Below, piece after piece: positions 11,818 through 23,556 of a stretch of DNA of 64,000 bases. The translations under genes were made by a program, and so were the position numbers. The notes beneath the pieces were generated by a model. That model was not told the DNA's origin and did not search any database. It saw only the letters and a program-made list of their open reading frames with translations. Source of the DNA: Anaeramoeba flamelloides (Eukaryota > Metamonada > Anaeramoebidae); assembly GCA_027625915.1 (NCBI GenBank), contig JANTQA010000072.1:868001-932000 (forward strand), in the 5' to 3' direction. The first letter of the stretch is position 1. Every line of letters begins with the position of its first letter.

Positions 11818-13106
11818 ATGTCTGAAGAAATTACAAAAGACTTAGAAGAACTTGAAAAACTTTTAGAAATTAGCCAAAGGGATAATGTAAAAAAAATACT
11901 TCTTGGTGGTATTGAATTAACAAAGAAAAAAATGACAGAAGAAAACAAAACGATCGAAGAAGAAAAAAAAAAAGAAACAAAACCAATTGAAACAATTGAA
12001 CTCGAAAAGAAACCTAAACTTAGGTTTGTGAACATTACATCATACTCTTATACCCAAGACACCTCGGCAGTTACGTAAGTACTAAGGCATTGAATTTTTT
12101 TTTTTTTTTCATAATACTGGTATTTGAATTATAAACGTAAAAAAATTTTTACTTCCTTTTCCAGATTTTTCGATTTTAAATAGACTTTTCAAAGAGGTAA
12201 GATTGCAATTTGTGACTATATATAAAACAGGAAATTGAAAATGAAGTGAAATTTTTTTCCCCATTTAAAATTCAAATACCAGTAATAGAACTCTTCCAAG
12301 AGAAATGGTTCACCTCTTAATTTTAATGACTTTTCAATTTTTAAATTCTTATTTTTTGATTTTCAAATAAACAAAAGGGTTTATGTCAAATTGCCAGGTA
12401 TCGGAAAACTGAATAAAAAAAATATTACAAGCGAATTTAAATCAAACCGTGTTTTATTATTAATTGTCGACTTTAATGGCAAAAATCATAAACTTGCTCT
12501 TCCTAACCTTTCAAAACCAATTGACGGGAACGGATCAAGTATTAAGTAATTATTTTAGTTCCTCTTTTCTTTTTGAGTTTTTATTTACCCCAGATTTTGA
12601 CTTTTTTCTTAAATTTTTTTTTACTCACTTTTCAAAACCAAACAAAACAATACCAAATAAACAATCAATACAAAATAAACAAAAAAAACCAAAAATTCCA
12701 AAAGAATTAAACGAAATAGAATAGAACTCATCTTAAAAAAAACAAGTAAAGAGCATTGGCAACAGCTTCGTTTCAAAAAAAATCCCTATAAAAACCTTGG
12801 TGACGAAAAAGATAAAGACGAAGATCCACAAGCAGGAATGATGAACTTGATGAAAAAAATGTATCAAGAAGGTGACGATGAAACAAAAAGAATGATTGCT
12901 GAAGTAAATAATTTACAAAAAACACTCTTTTTATTTCTCAAATATATTCTTCTTCATCTTATAATCATTTTGGAACAACTATTGAATAAAACCTTTTTTA
13001 TTCTTTTTTATTCTCTCTTTAAATATAAATTCAAAAACATACTTTAATAAAATAATAGTCTTGGACAAAGTCAAGAGAAGAAAAAATGAAAGAAGGGCTT
13101 AACTAA
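11818..13106 (+). CDS. CACYBP: Calcyclin-binding protein / Siah-interacting protein homologue (CacyBP/SIP)
   Basis: Four exons (11818-12074, 12378-12545, 12720-12903, 13059-13106) with GT-AG introns in phases 2, 2 and 0 encode 218 residues, close to the 228 of human CacyBP. Residues 1-45 form the N-terminal helical part (SEEITKDLEELEKLLEISQR, like the human SEELQKDLEEVKVLL). A CS (p23-like) domain follows, about 70-165, with VYVKLPGIGKL and LALPNLSKPIDG. The SGS-like tail contains MMNLMKKMYQEGDDETKRMI and SWTKSREEKMKEGLN, matching human GLMNVLKKIYEDGDDDMKR and AWVESREK. In animals the protein links Siah-1 to Skp1 in a beta-catenin-degrading ubiquitin ligase and binds S100 proteins. The exact partners here are unknown. 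An AATAAA lies at 13116-13121, ten bases past the stop. Intron 1 carries a MITE-like insertion. Confidence 0.93.
12115..12284 (+). mobile_element. MITE-like element, family D, copy 1 (CacyBP intron 1)
   Basis: This 170 bp element starts TACTGGTATTTGAATT and ends AATTCAAATACCAGTA. The terminal inverted repeat is about 45 bp, and the terminal TA at each side fits a TA target duplication. A second copy is nested in a family B element at 51341-51508. It has no coding capacity. Confidence 0.8.
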
Positions 13107-13559
13107 ACCTTGGCTAATAAATGAAGAATTAAAAAATAACTATTCCAAAATCAATTCTACTTAATTAAATACCAAATACTAAAACAATTCCAATTCAACT
13201 TTATAATTTTTGAATACCTCAGAAATGTATCGTATTTTGAAAATCATTTCTTAAGATGAAATAAATAAAATTGATTCCTCTGACGTGGCTCTTTCTTTAG
13301 TGGTTCTTTTAATTATTAAAAAAAGTCAAACGAATAGCAATATAAAATTTTAAAAAAAAATAAACACATTTTACGAAACAATTATTTTAAATATTAACTT
13401 TTTATTTTTGTGTTTTTTCTAAATATATAAAAGTTCAAACATGATGTCTTTATTTTTAGAGTATTTTTTTTTTTGATAGATTTTGATTTTTAGAAATTAA
13501 TTCAGTGAGATCCCGCGCGACGTGCAATAAAAAACTGGAATTTATTTTTTTGTTATTTT

Positions 13560-14620
13560 GAAATGAGGAAACTAGTTTTCTCTTACAGCCTTTAGGTTTT
13601 TTTTAATTTCCGAAATAAAATGAAAGGATGATAAATTTTCGGTTTATTTCTGAAAGTAAAAAAAACCGCAGTTAGCTTTTCCAGAATTTAAAAGAATTGA
13701 GTAAAATCTTTGATTTTTCTCCATTCTTTTGAATTCTGGAAAAGTTATGCACTACATGACTCTTCACGTTAGGGTTTTTTTAATTTAAGAAGTTATAGGA
13801 GATTTTATTGAATTTTCGCTTTATTTCACAAAACAAAAGAAACTCTCGTTACGTTTTCTGGATTTAAAAAGAATAGCGAAAAATCAAAATATTTTACTCG
13901 ATTCTTTTAAATTCTGGAAAAGATGGGCAATTCAGTGACACTATTCGTTATATTTTTTTAAATTTTGCTATTATTAGAAATTCGAAAAATTTTTGAAACA
14001 AAAACAAGAATTCAATAAAAACTTTGGTTAGGTTTTCTTGAGTTTTCAGTTTATTCCAAGATTGAATAAATTTTTGTTAGGTTTTTTTGAGTTTTCAATT
14101 TATTTGGAAAATCAATAGATTTTGTATGGTTTTTTTTTTACTTTTTGAAATAAACTAAAAATTTATTAAAATTTTCTGTTTATTTCGGGTCTTTGCTCAT
14201 CATGTGTATTCAGGACGTGGATAGTTTCTAATTGGTCATGAAAATGATAAATTTATTTTTTATAAATATTTTAATTATTTTTCTTCTTCTCTTTTATTTT
14301 ATTTGATGATTTTTCTTTGATTACACCTTTCTATAAATAAATAAATAAATAAATAAAAATTTTATGTTTATTTCAAAAAGTAAAAAAAATCCAGAACACT
14401 TCACAAATAAATAAAAAAGTCAAAAAAACCTAACGAAAGTCAATATATTTTCCAAATAAAATAGAAAACCTCAAAAAAAAATTGAACACTTTTCAGAGAA
14501 AATATTAAACCTCAAATAAAAAATTGAAGATTAAATTTTTCAGTATTCATAAGAATTGAGTAAAATCTTTTGATTTTTATCGATTCTTTTTAATCCCCGA
14601 AAATCTAGATACTTGATGGG
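13560..14620. repeat. Degenerate tandem repeat with recurring hairpins
   Basis: Units of about 190 bp recur, each containing a T-rich block followed by GAAATAAAaTGAAA-like and AATTTTCGGTTTATTTC-like stretches. Three units carry an inverted repeat of the form TTTTCCAGAATTTAAAAGAAT...ATTCTTTTGAATTCTGGAAAA: 13676-13744, 13853-13922 and, weaker, about 14545-14605. Loops contain AGTAAAATCTTTGATTTTT-like sequence. Units are strongly diverged, so this is an old array. Confidence 0.6.
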
Positions 14621-15164
14621 ACTCTCTGGCACTTCATATAACTTCCCTATTTAGAAATTTTTGAGTGGTAATTTCAATAAAGAGTCATAATTTTCTTGAC
14701 CAGTTAACTAATGAAAAGATAAAAGAGGACTCATATTTTGAATAATATCAAAAAAAAATAACATATATTTTTTTTTTTTTTTTTTTGAATGAGTTCTTTA
14801 ATCATTTTTTTTTTCAAATTAACGTTATAATGGGAAGTGCCAAAGAATATCATTGAAATACTTTAAATAATTTCAAAATTGAAATTTTTCTTGTGTGTAA
14901 GTTTGGTAGATTATTATTTAAGTTATTTGTCTCATAAACATAAATATTTCGTTTATATATTTTGTGAATTTTCTTTATTTTAATCAAGATAATTCAGCCT
15001 AACTTTATTTTATTTGCCTTTTAACCTTTTATAATTTGAGAAAAAATAAAGAAAATTTATTAAATCATCAGTTATTTTATGAAATTAAAAAAAAAACAGA
15101 TCTTTTTCTCAGAATTTAAAGAAATAGAGTTAGATTAAAAATAAAGAACTCAGAGAATAGGGGA

Positions 15165-15168
<4 letters not shown>

Positions 15169-15195
<27 letters not shown>
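15169..15195. repeat. (TA)n microsatellite
   Basis: A run of about thirteen TA dinucleotides preceded by GGGACTCATA. Similar runs occur near 30026, 40896, 42314, 54698, 54954 and 55531. Confidence 0.85.
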
Positions 15196-15199
<4 letters not shown>

Positions 15200-15845
15200 T
15201 TAAACCGTTATAATTGTAATTAATCCATTAATTTTTTTTTTTTAAAAAAAGTTTTATTTTTGTAATCATATCTTTTACTTTACTGAAAGCGATTTTATTA
15301 ACTGTTTCAATTGTTTTGAACAAAATTTCTTCAAAATTTATTTTGGATAAATTGTAATGTTTTATTTTTTTTTCATTCTAGTATCAAAAAAAATAATAAT
15401 AAAGAATAAATCATTTTTCCTAATATTAACTATTTAAAAATCTTGTCCTGGGCTATTTCTATGTGCTATATTGTCATCACTTCTTTACTTTATTTTTATA
15501 TTTATCTTTTTTAATAATTTTTTGGAATAAATAAGCACATTAAGGGTCTCGTCATTTAATGTGAATTTACTCCATACTCAAGGGCTGAACTGAGGCTTAA
15601 AAGGGTATTGTGGAATTCGCCGTTTTTTTAGTTGACAAAATTCGAATAACAAAAAAAAAAACTTCCTTGGATGTCTTTGAAAAAAAATTCAACAAAGAAA
15701 AATAGTTTTAAATAGTTCTCATTTCAAAAATCAAAATATAAAAAAAAAAATTCATCTTTTCTCATTTTCTTTTTCCAAAGGGTTTAATTTCTTTAATTTA
15801 AAACAAATTATTTTCTTGAAGGTCATAATCAATTTAATTCGGTTT

Positions 15846-16155
15846 AATCTGATTTGTGGTTTTTTTGTAACCCTGTATTTGACAAAGTAAGGGTTATATA
15901 TTATTCCAGCGAGAAAAGTAACTCATTTGAAAAATGAAAAAAAAGAAAAAAAAAATCACCGAGATCTCAAAAAGTGCCAAAGATAGACACTTCAAAACTG
16001 ACATAGTTGTTTTCAAAATTGTGTATTCTAACCATTCTAATTGGGAATTGAGTGTCGATATTTGGCGTTTTTTCTAAAAATGTCCTCATCTTTGGTTGTT
16101 GGTTTTTGGAGAGTGATCATAAATCATAGGTTGTTTGGTTATAGATTGATGTTAG
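15846..16155 (+). repeat. ~310 bp dispersed repeat, copy 1
   Basis: This aligns with the reverse complement of 33228-33549. Shared blocks in order are TTTTGTAACCCT, AGATCTCAAAAAGTGC, AAGATAGACACTTCAAAA (ATCGACACTTCAAAA in the partner), GAATTGAGT, ATATTTGG and GGCTTTTGGAGA-like sequence. There is no coding frame shared by both copies and no clear terminal inverted repeat. Confidence 0.8.
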
Positions 16156-17501
16156 TACCTTATTATATATTACTAAAAAGTTTTGTTCCATTTCAGAATA
16201 AAAAATTTCACAGTAATGTTTAGACTCTTAAAAACTTTAAATTTTTCCTATCTTCCTCATTTTACTATTTGAAGTGATTTTTCAATTCTGTTCTTGAAAC
16301 TCTCAAACCAAAAGCATATGAATAAGGGGTGAAGAACTGAGTTCTCAGTAATCAATTTACAATTGTCTTTCAATTTTCAGTCTTGATCCTGATTGTTAAT
16401 TTATAAGTTCCTTTGTGTCAATTCACTACAAGGAAAATTTTTTCAAAAAAAAATCTCTAAATTTTGTATTTTTGAAATACACTCATATAATAAACATTAT
16501 TATACATAACAATTTTCAATGAGGTTTACAACTTTAATAGATATTAATAGGAATTGAAAAAAAAATGAAATTTTTCAATAATATTTTTTTCATTTTTAAT
16601 TGTAAAATTTTTGAATTTTTTAATTGGCTTAGTAGAGAGATAATTTTCAAGTATTTTTTTAATAGTCTAAAAGGAAACATATTTTTCAATTTGATATTAG
16701 AACAAAATATTTCAATAAAAAGATATTGCTAAATTAAATTGAAAATCTGATTTTTTTTCTGTTTTTGGAATATTTTTTATCATTTTATTTTTTTCCATGT
16801 TTGGGTTTTTATATCTATTCCTTGTTTTTTTTCAGCAAATTACTTTAGCAGATATTCTTTTTTCAATCTTAATGTTCAATCAAAAATTAATTCATTTCAA
16901 CTTTTTCCAATAAAAAAATACCCTGAAAATAGGTGATTTTTTCAAAAGTCGGTATTTTTGAAAAGGGGGGTATTCAGATTTTCAGGAGTTTAATAGCTAT
17001 CCTTTTTTTATTACATAAAATCAAGATAACTTTGAAAAAATAATTTTTAAAAGAAGTATAACTGAAATCCAATGTATAGTTTTGGTTAACTTTAATTTTA
17101 GGTATTTAAATTTTCCTTGTAGTTTTGGATAATAATGACAATTTTTAAAAGTGATAATCTAATGGGGGTATCTTTTTAAAAAATAAAAGTGATTGCTTGA
17201 AGCTTGTTTTTCAAGTTAACCAGTTTTTAAATTGATAACAACTTACTAATAGAAATAATATCTTGTCTTGAAAAAACCTCAATCTGTTTTTATTTTATTA
17301 GATCTATGGCTTACTGAGAACCACAAAAACTCAATGGAAACACTTAATTTTGTTTCAACAGAAATGGGGATTGAGTAAAGATCCTTATCACACAAATTTC
17401 AAATTGAAAGCAGAAAAAAATATTTCATTTTTTGTCAAAAACTTTTGGATATTTATTTTTTAAAAACAAAAAGCTAAATAATATAACCTGGCTTGAAAAC
17501 A

Positions 17502-18225
17502 ATGAACAACTCTATTACAGAACATGAATTCAAAGAACAAATTGAGAAAATAAAAGAAAATTTTGAACAACAACACCAAATTCTGGATAAAGAAATCAAC
17601 CGTCTTGAAGGTAGTAATTAACCCAACCAAAAAAACAAAAAAAGAAAATTCATTTCTATTTTTATCTTTTTAGATTTTTATTCTTTTTTCTTTTTCTTTT
17701 TCTTTTTCTTGAACTATTTCTATTTTTCTTTTTCTTGTGTCTCCATTCAATAACTGGCTAGAGCGCATTTTGTCAAGAAAGTCTGGAATAACAAATTCAA
17801 AAACACTCCAAAAGAAAATTCAAACAACAATCGATATGCTCGAATTTGAATATTCTGAGCAGCAATCCAAAATAGAAAAAACCAAAAAAAATATTGTCAA
17901 GTATTCAAAAGAGATCGAAGATTTGTCTCTTCAACTTCGATCTCAGGAAATATTACAAAGCAACCTTGAAGAAGAAATTTCGCAGAATGAAAAAAAGTTT
18001 TTGGATTTAGATTTTAACAGCACACTTGGACAACAAACCTATTTATTAGAAAATGAAGTCAATTTAAAAATGCAAATAATGGAAAACGCAGACAAGTCAT
18101 TATCAGAAACGTTAAATAAAAAGCCATTAAACGTGCCTCAACAAAAAAATCCAACAAAAAAAAACTTTAAGGAATCAATAACCTTTTTACAACTCATGAT
18201 GAGCCAAGCTAAAAAAAATTTCTAG
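17502..18225 (+). CDS. Small coiled-coil protein of unknown function
   Basis: Two exons, 17502-17610 and 17762-18225, joined in phase 1 across a 151 nt GT-AG intron, encode 190 residues. The junction reads INRLE|ERILSRKSG and keeps the heptad pattern. The intron has a long pyrimidine-rich tract and a TAAC branch-like motif 10 bases before the CTAG acceptor. Residues 1-110 are charged and heptad-like (FKEQIEKIKENFEQQHQIL, then EYSEQQSKIEKTKKNIVKYS), so a long coiled coil is expected. The tail is Lys/Pro/Asn-rich (KKPLNVPQQKNPTKKNF) and ends QLMMSQAKKNF. I do not recognise the family. A structural or scaffold role is a guess from the coiled coil alone. The gene ends TAG, followed by AATAAA about 13 bases later. 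Confidence 0.8.
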
Positions 18226-18655
18226 GTGTTTTGTTGAATAAAAATATTTGTCTTTTATCATATGTTTATTTTTTGGATTTTAATGGCAAAATAGGTTTTG
18301 GAAATATACCACCACGTTGCGCTCGACAGAAAAGCCTTTTGAAACATTTTTTTTTTTTTTGAAAAAATACCAACAAGAATTTATAGTTAATTATTGTTTT
18401 TGATGAACATAAAGCTTTTTATAATCCCCAGTGATTTTTGTGTGTGTGTGTAAAATGGATTAGGGGGACTGGAAATTGTTCTGTTAATAAACCCCTTAAA
18501 GTACTAAAAAAACCTATTTTTGAAAACAAAATAGAAAAGGGAAAAAAAGATTTGTCTGAAATAATCTATTTGGAATAATAGAAAGATAATTTTGATGTTG
18601 ATGGAGGAACTGAGAGTTTTGAAATTACTATTTGTTGCATAATAAATCAAATAAT

Positions 18656-18824
18656 ATTTTCATTCAGCTTTCCAAAAAAAGTTTATTAAATGAGGTAAAA
18701 TATTAAAATTTTTATTTCTTAAAAATTAGCTTTAAATATTAAATTGTACATTAAAAATTGGGGGCTTTGATGATTTATTATAATTCCTGGAATATAATTT
18801 TTTTTTAGAAAGCTGAATGAAAAT
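18656..18824. mobile_element. Small inverted-repeat element (family H)
   Basis: A 169 bp segment bounded by ATTTTCATTCAGCTTTC and its exact reverse complement GAAAGCTGAATGAAAAT, with a non-coding interior. Only one copy was seen in the window. A target duplication is not obvious. Confidence 0.65.
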
Positions 18825-18944
18825 TTTGATCTTTTTATTTTGCAATTAACAGTATATAATTGTCAAAGGGAATTTTTTTATCTAATTCCATTTGTTTAAT
18901 TGTTATTTTTGATAGATTGCTGTTGTGGAAAAAAAAAAAAAAAT

Positions 18945-19835
18945 CAGTTAAGTGCTGTGAAAAAAAAAAAAATGCGACTTGAAAGAAAAGTGTGGGATCT
19001 TTTTCCTTTTTGGAATTGTAAAAATTAAATTGAGACCACAGTGAAAATGATCAAACACGTCAGAATTTTTTCAAGTGGATAAGAATTGAAATGGGGATTA
19101 AAACCTTTTAAGAAGTATAATATTTAACGTATTTCCCTTAATTTCATTTTTCGTCAAGATCCTTCGTCAGAATTTCTTAAAAATTAAATACTTAATTTTT
19201 TATTGTAAAGAATCTCAAAAAGAAGCAAAATCGTCATCTTTAGGTCAATTCATTTTTAAAAAATTGTGAATTCAGAAATAATCCATATTATTTAATCTGA
19301 ATTATTTTGTGAGTACTTGTGAAAAATTGAATTTTTATTCATATCAAACAATTGTGAATTATTCATTATCGATTTTTCGATTTTTCCTCATAAAATCTTT
19401 TCTGAAAAATTTATTTTTTCAAAAATGGTATTAAATGTAAAGACTAGGTGTTTAATACCCAAAATAAAACATTTAAAATTCAAAGATCAAAACCTATAAA
19501 GGTTTATTTTTAAAATAAGATTTAAAGGGTAAAGATACCAAATACTGATAATTTTTCATTATTTATAATATTTAGTTTGAAATCAAGCATTATATTGTAT
19601 AAAAATCTTCTGGGCCCATCTTTCTGAAATTAAAAATATCTGAAAACAAGTTAAATATTTTATTTTTAAAAGGTTTTAATCATCATTTCAATTTTTATTC
19701 ACTTGAAAAAATTCTAACGTGTTTGATCATTTTCACTGTTGTTCTCAATTAAATTTTTACAATTTCAAAAAGTCAAAAAGGTATTTCACTTTTCTTTCAA
19801 TTCCCACATTTTTTTTTTTTCACAACAATTAACTG
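18945..19835. mobile_element. MITE-like element with ~170 bp terminal inverted repeats (family E)
   Basis: The left end starts CAGTTAAGTGCTGTG and the right end finishes CACAACAATTAACTG. Inverted similarity runs about 170 bp inward. It passes through TTGAAAGAAAAGTG, GGAATTGTAAAAATTAAATT, CAGTGAAAATGATCAAACAC and GAATTTTTTCAAGTG on the left, with matching complements at 19660-19830. The central ~550 bp is AT-rich and non-coding. Length is about 890 bp, and A runs next to both ends blur the exact borders. Confidence 0.75.
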
Positions 19836-20099
19836 ATTTTTTTTTTCATAGTAGTAACCTTTTTTTATATAAGGCAAATTTCAAAATTATAGACAAACTT
19901 TATTATTTTTATTATTGTTTTTTTTTTTTTCATTTGTATTTCAATAAAATGATAAAACTATATTTTTATTTATTAATTTATATTTGTTATTATCTCTAAA
20001 CACTTTTAGAAAATATGTTAACATTCAAAAAAAAAAAAAACAATTAAAAAAATTTTTTTTCTAATGAAAAATCTACCCCTATTTTTATAATTAAGCGTT

Positions 20100-20634
20100 T
20101 ATAAACTAGATTCCAAAAATTTGGACACAGTTTAAACAGTTGAAAGAACATCTTTACTGTACTTTAAATTCAAATTGGAAAGAATTTTGATTTTACAAAC
20201 AATTTCATTTTTTGTCTTTTTTGTTTTGTTTTCATTTCCTTTTTTGCAGTTACGTAATCTGTTTCATTAGATCTCGAATTTTTTTTCAATAGTTGATAGA
20301 AGGTTAGTGTTGAGTTTGTTAAATTGGAAAATCAAATACAATTGGTAGATGGTATCTTATCATTTGATCGATCAACAATTGTTGGTGAAATTTCAACAAA
20401 TTTACCAATACATTTTTTGTTCCGCTCGTTTCATTATTTTGGACACACTTGTTTTTATTTTTGAGTTTTAAATTTTTTTCTTTTGTTTGGATGAAAATGA
20501 TTACTTATAAAAACATTAATACCTTGTAACTTAAATGTGGTTTTATATTAGGTTTGGGAAAATACAATAAATTGGTTTTTTTTTTGCCTATTTTTGATTT
20601 TGGGTGTGTCCAAATTTTTGGAATGGGGTTTATA
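20100..20634. mobile_element. MITE-like element (family F)
   Basis: The left end is TATAAACTAGATTCCAAAAA followed by TTTGGACACA. The right end is TGTGTCCAAATTTTTGGAAT followed by GGGGTTTATA. The terminal inverted repeats are about 30 bp and the element is about 535 bp with no coding interior. TA lies at both outer ends. A single copy was seen. Confidence 0.75.
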
Positions 20635-23556
20635 TATATAATTTCACATTGAGTTTTGTTTTTAAATTTTTCTTTAGTAATTTAAGTAAAAGATTGTTTG
20701 AAATATTCTTTGATCTAAAATTTGTTTTATCAATTTTTATTGAATTTTTCATAATTTTTTAATCAAAATTCAAAAATATATGTCCTTAATAAAATTAAGC
20801 ACTATTTTTTTCTGATTAATTTTTTTCGAAATCTAACTTATAACTTAATTCAATTAACCACTTGTATAATTTTTTTTAGAATAAAAACACTCTCAACTTT
20901 TGAATATCAAAAATATTTTTTGGAATTACGTGCACTTTTTTATTTTTTTTTGAAAAATTGGGGTTGAGAAAAGTTTGAAATCAAAGAATAAGTTAATATA
21001 TTAAACTAGAATGCTTTTCCAGAAAGTTTATCCTTTTAGTTTAACTTTTTTTTTATTTTACCATTTAAAAATAAAAAAAACATTTGAAGACCAAATTAGT
21101 CCCTTTTGTGAAAAGAAAATTCCCATAATTTAGAATTTGTTTTAGTAAATGAGTTAAAACAAGATCGTGAATCTAACAATATACATAATTTCAAGTTTGA
21201 ATTCAATGATTTTGGCAATAAATGTTTTCAAGAAAAAGTTAAATTGAAACTTTATTTATTTTAATTTTTTCATTTAGTTTTTTTAATTGTATTATTGGAA
21301 AGTATTTGATCAGTTTTCCATTTTTAGTGTTTTTTGGGTCGTAGGGACATATATTTATTGGAAACTATATAATTTCTAATTAATTATTTTTTTTTTAAAA
21401 AAAAAGTAGTTTTGATGATAACATGATTTATGGAAATATAAACAATAAAATTGAAATAATATTGTAAAATCACAATTAGACCTAGTTTATCAAGATAATT
21501 TTTTTAAAAATGAAATTTATTGATAAAATGACAAAAAAAAAACATCTATAAATAAAAAGTGTTTTCGGATTAACACTACAAACAATACAATGTCCTTTGG
21601 AAAGCGTTTAATCAAGCCTTTTACAACTCTTTTCCTCTTTTATAGTATTGTAAGTGCTTAGAATAGTGGGAAAATTAAATCACGTGTTTGGAAGGTTTGA
21701 AAAGCTCAAATTTTTTAGAGTGTTTGAGAATTTGTAGTTGAAAAAAAAAATTTATTTTTATTTTTTTATTTTTTTTACAAAATTTATAATCACAAAGGAA
21801 TTATTTGATAATAATAATAATTCAATTATTATGAAAATTATATTTCAATCTAACAGAGATGTATTTTTTAAGATGGGAGTATTATATTCAGATTTTAAAT
21901 TATTAAAAAGTAGAATTATTTATTAATTATTTTTATTGATCTTTGGTGATCGATCAGAAATAAAAACCATTTTAATCCTAGTTTTATTTTCTGTAAAATA
22001 CTGGGATATAAGAAAAAGAACAAGAATAAGAAGAAAATTTTCTTTCCAATTTATCTCTAAATTGGTGGCACTGTGGTTGTATTGTATAGAATGTTTTTGG
22101 GGAGTAATATACCCACATTAAATGTGAATAGAATAAAATGAAAACAATTAAGGTGGATATATATCCTTTAATGAATTCAAGAAAATGTTTGTAATTTAAT
22201 AAGTTTTTTATACGTATACTTTATAATAATGCCATAGACATAAAATTCATTATGTTACTTTTGTAATTATTTTTTTTATCTAAAGGGTTGATCTACCTGT
22301 CTACCTTCTAAATCTAAAGATAATTCATAAATTTCTTAATTATTTATTGATTTAATTAGTTTCCAATTTGTTTTTTCCACATAATCTTTTTTTTTGATCA
22401 AAAAAATTCAATTAAAAAAAAAATATTTAAAAAGATTAGGATTCCAAAAAATAAATTCACAAAAAAAAATCATTTCACTGTTTATATTTACAGATGCCAA
22501 TCTTCTTCTATTTGAAAGAAATACATCTAATAATTCATTATTTCTAATAAGAATTCAAAATTTTTTTAATTTTCTAATTAAAATTAAGAATTAGATGAAT
22601 TAAATTACAATACAACTTCTGAATTCATTTTGGAAATTTCATAGAAATAAAAAGTCATTTGTGAATCAAAAATTTTCCAAATAAAAAGTTTTTCCCTTTA
22701 GAATGAAAAATAAAATAAATTAAGGTGAAGTAATTTTTTCAATTTTTCAACATAAGATCAAGAAATATTTGATTTTTATTTATTATTTCTGGATAAATTC
22801 TTTAATTTTTTTGATTTTCATTTTTGAGTTGTTCTGAAATTATTAAAATAGGATATATTCAACTCTCATATTTTTAAAATATCAATGTATTTGGTTCAAG
22901 AAATGATTTCAATCTTTTAGTTTCATCTAAAATGGAGGCACTCAAAATTTGTAAAATGTACTTATCCCCTTAAACTGTTTATGATTTTTTCAATAATTCA
23001 AAATTCTTTGATTTCGGATTGTTAGTTGACCCAAGGTACACATTAGAAAGAATAAAAAAGGTAACAAATGAAATAAATAGAGGTTACCAATTTCAGTCTA
23101 TAACTTGACCAACTCTATTTGTTATAGAAAAAAAAGAAAAATGAAAATGTAGCGAAAATATATTTATCTTTTTTATACAAAGATGAGCACCAAATAATGA
23201 TCCTCTGACATTTTTTGGAACTTCTCAGTTCTTTTTTCAAGAGTGGGCATACAAACTAATTTTCTTTCTTCTCCAAATCAATCAATTTATTTGTTTAGAA
23301 TGGAAAAAGTTTTTATTATTTTAATTTTGGAATTATCACGAACAAAAAAAAATTAAAGATTGCAATTATTTGTTCGTAAATTTCTCTTTTGGGTTGAGAT
23401 TAGATTTGTGATTAGTTTTGATCTAGAGTTGGTCAGGTTTTGTGAATTTTATTATTAAAAAGATTTTGAGTAACTTCTTTCTGTTTTACTTTTAATAACA
23501 TAATATGTATTTCATTTTTTTTTAATTTTTTCGGTTGCTTTTTAAATTTTTTAAAG

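Larger units (their letters stand above)
13107..17501. other. Gene-free spacer with degenerate tandem and inverted repeats
   Basis: Contents recognised: a degenerate tandem array with hairpins (about 13560-14620), an AAAT microsatellite (about 14334-14358), a TA run (about 15169-15195), one copy of a ~310 bp repeat whose inverted partner is at 33228-33549, and otherwise AT-rich sequence. The 60-residue frame at 16041-16223 lies in that repeat and is not a gene. Confidence 0.6.
18226..23556. other. 5.3 kb gene-free region with several MITE-like elements
   Basis: Holds four separate inverted-repeat structures, described individually: 18656-18824, 18945-19835, 20100-20634 and an isolated family I end at about 21409. 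From about 21550 to 23556 I see only AT-rich sequence with short, composition-driven open frames (for example 21738-22121 and 22394-22594) that show no domain, no good codon pattern and no plausible splice partners. Confidence 0.55.

Noticed and set aside
12464-12724. 86-residue frame overlapping CacyBP exon 2 and intron 2
   Set aside because: It is out of frame with the conserved CS domain encoded by the same DNA.
16041-16223. 60-residue plus-strand frame
   Set aside because: It lies in a dispersed repeat whose other copy does not preserve the frame.
21591-21659. Short frame MSFGKRLIKPFTTLFLFYSI followed by GTAAGT, as if a first exon
   Set aside because: No plausible downstream exon was found, and chance short frames with a donor-like motif are common here.
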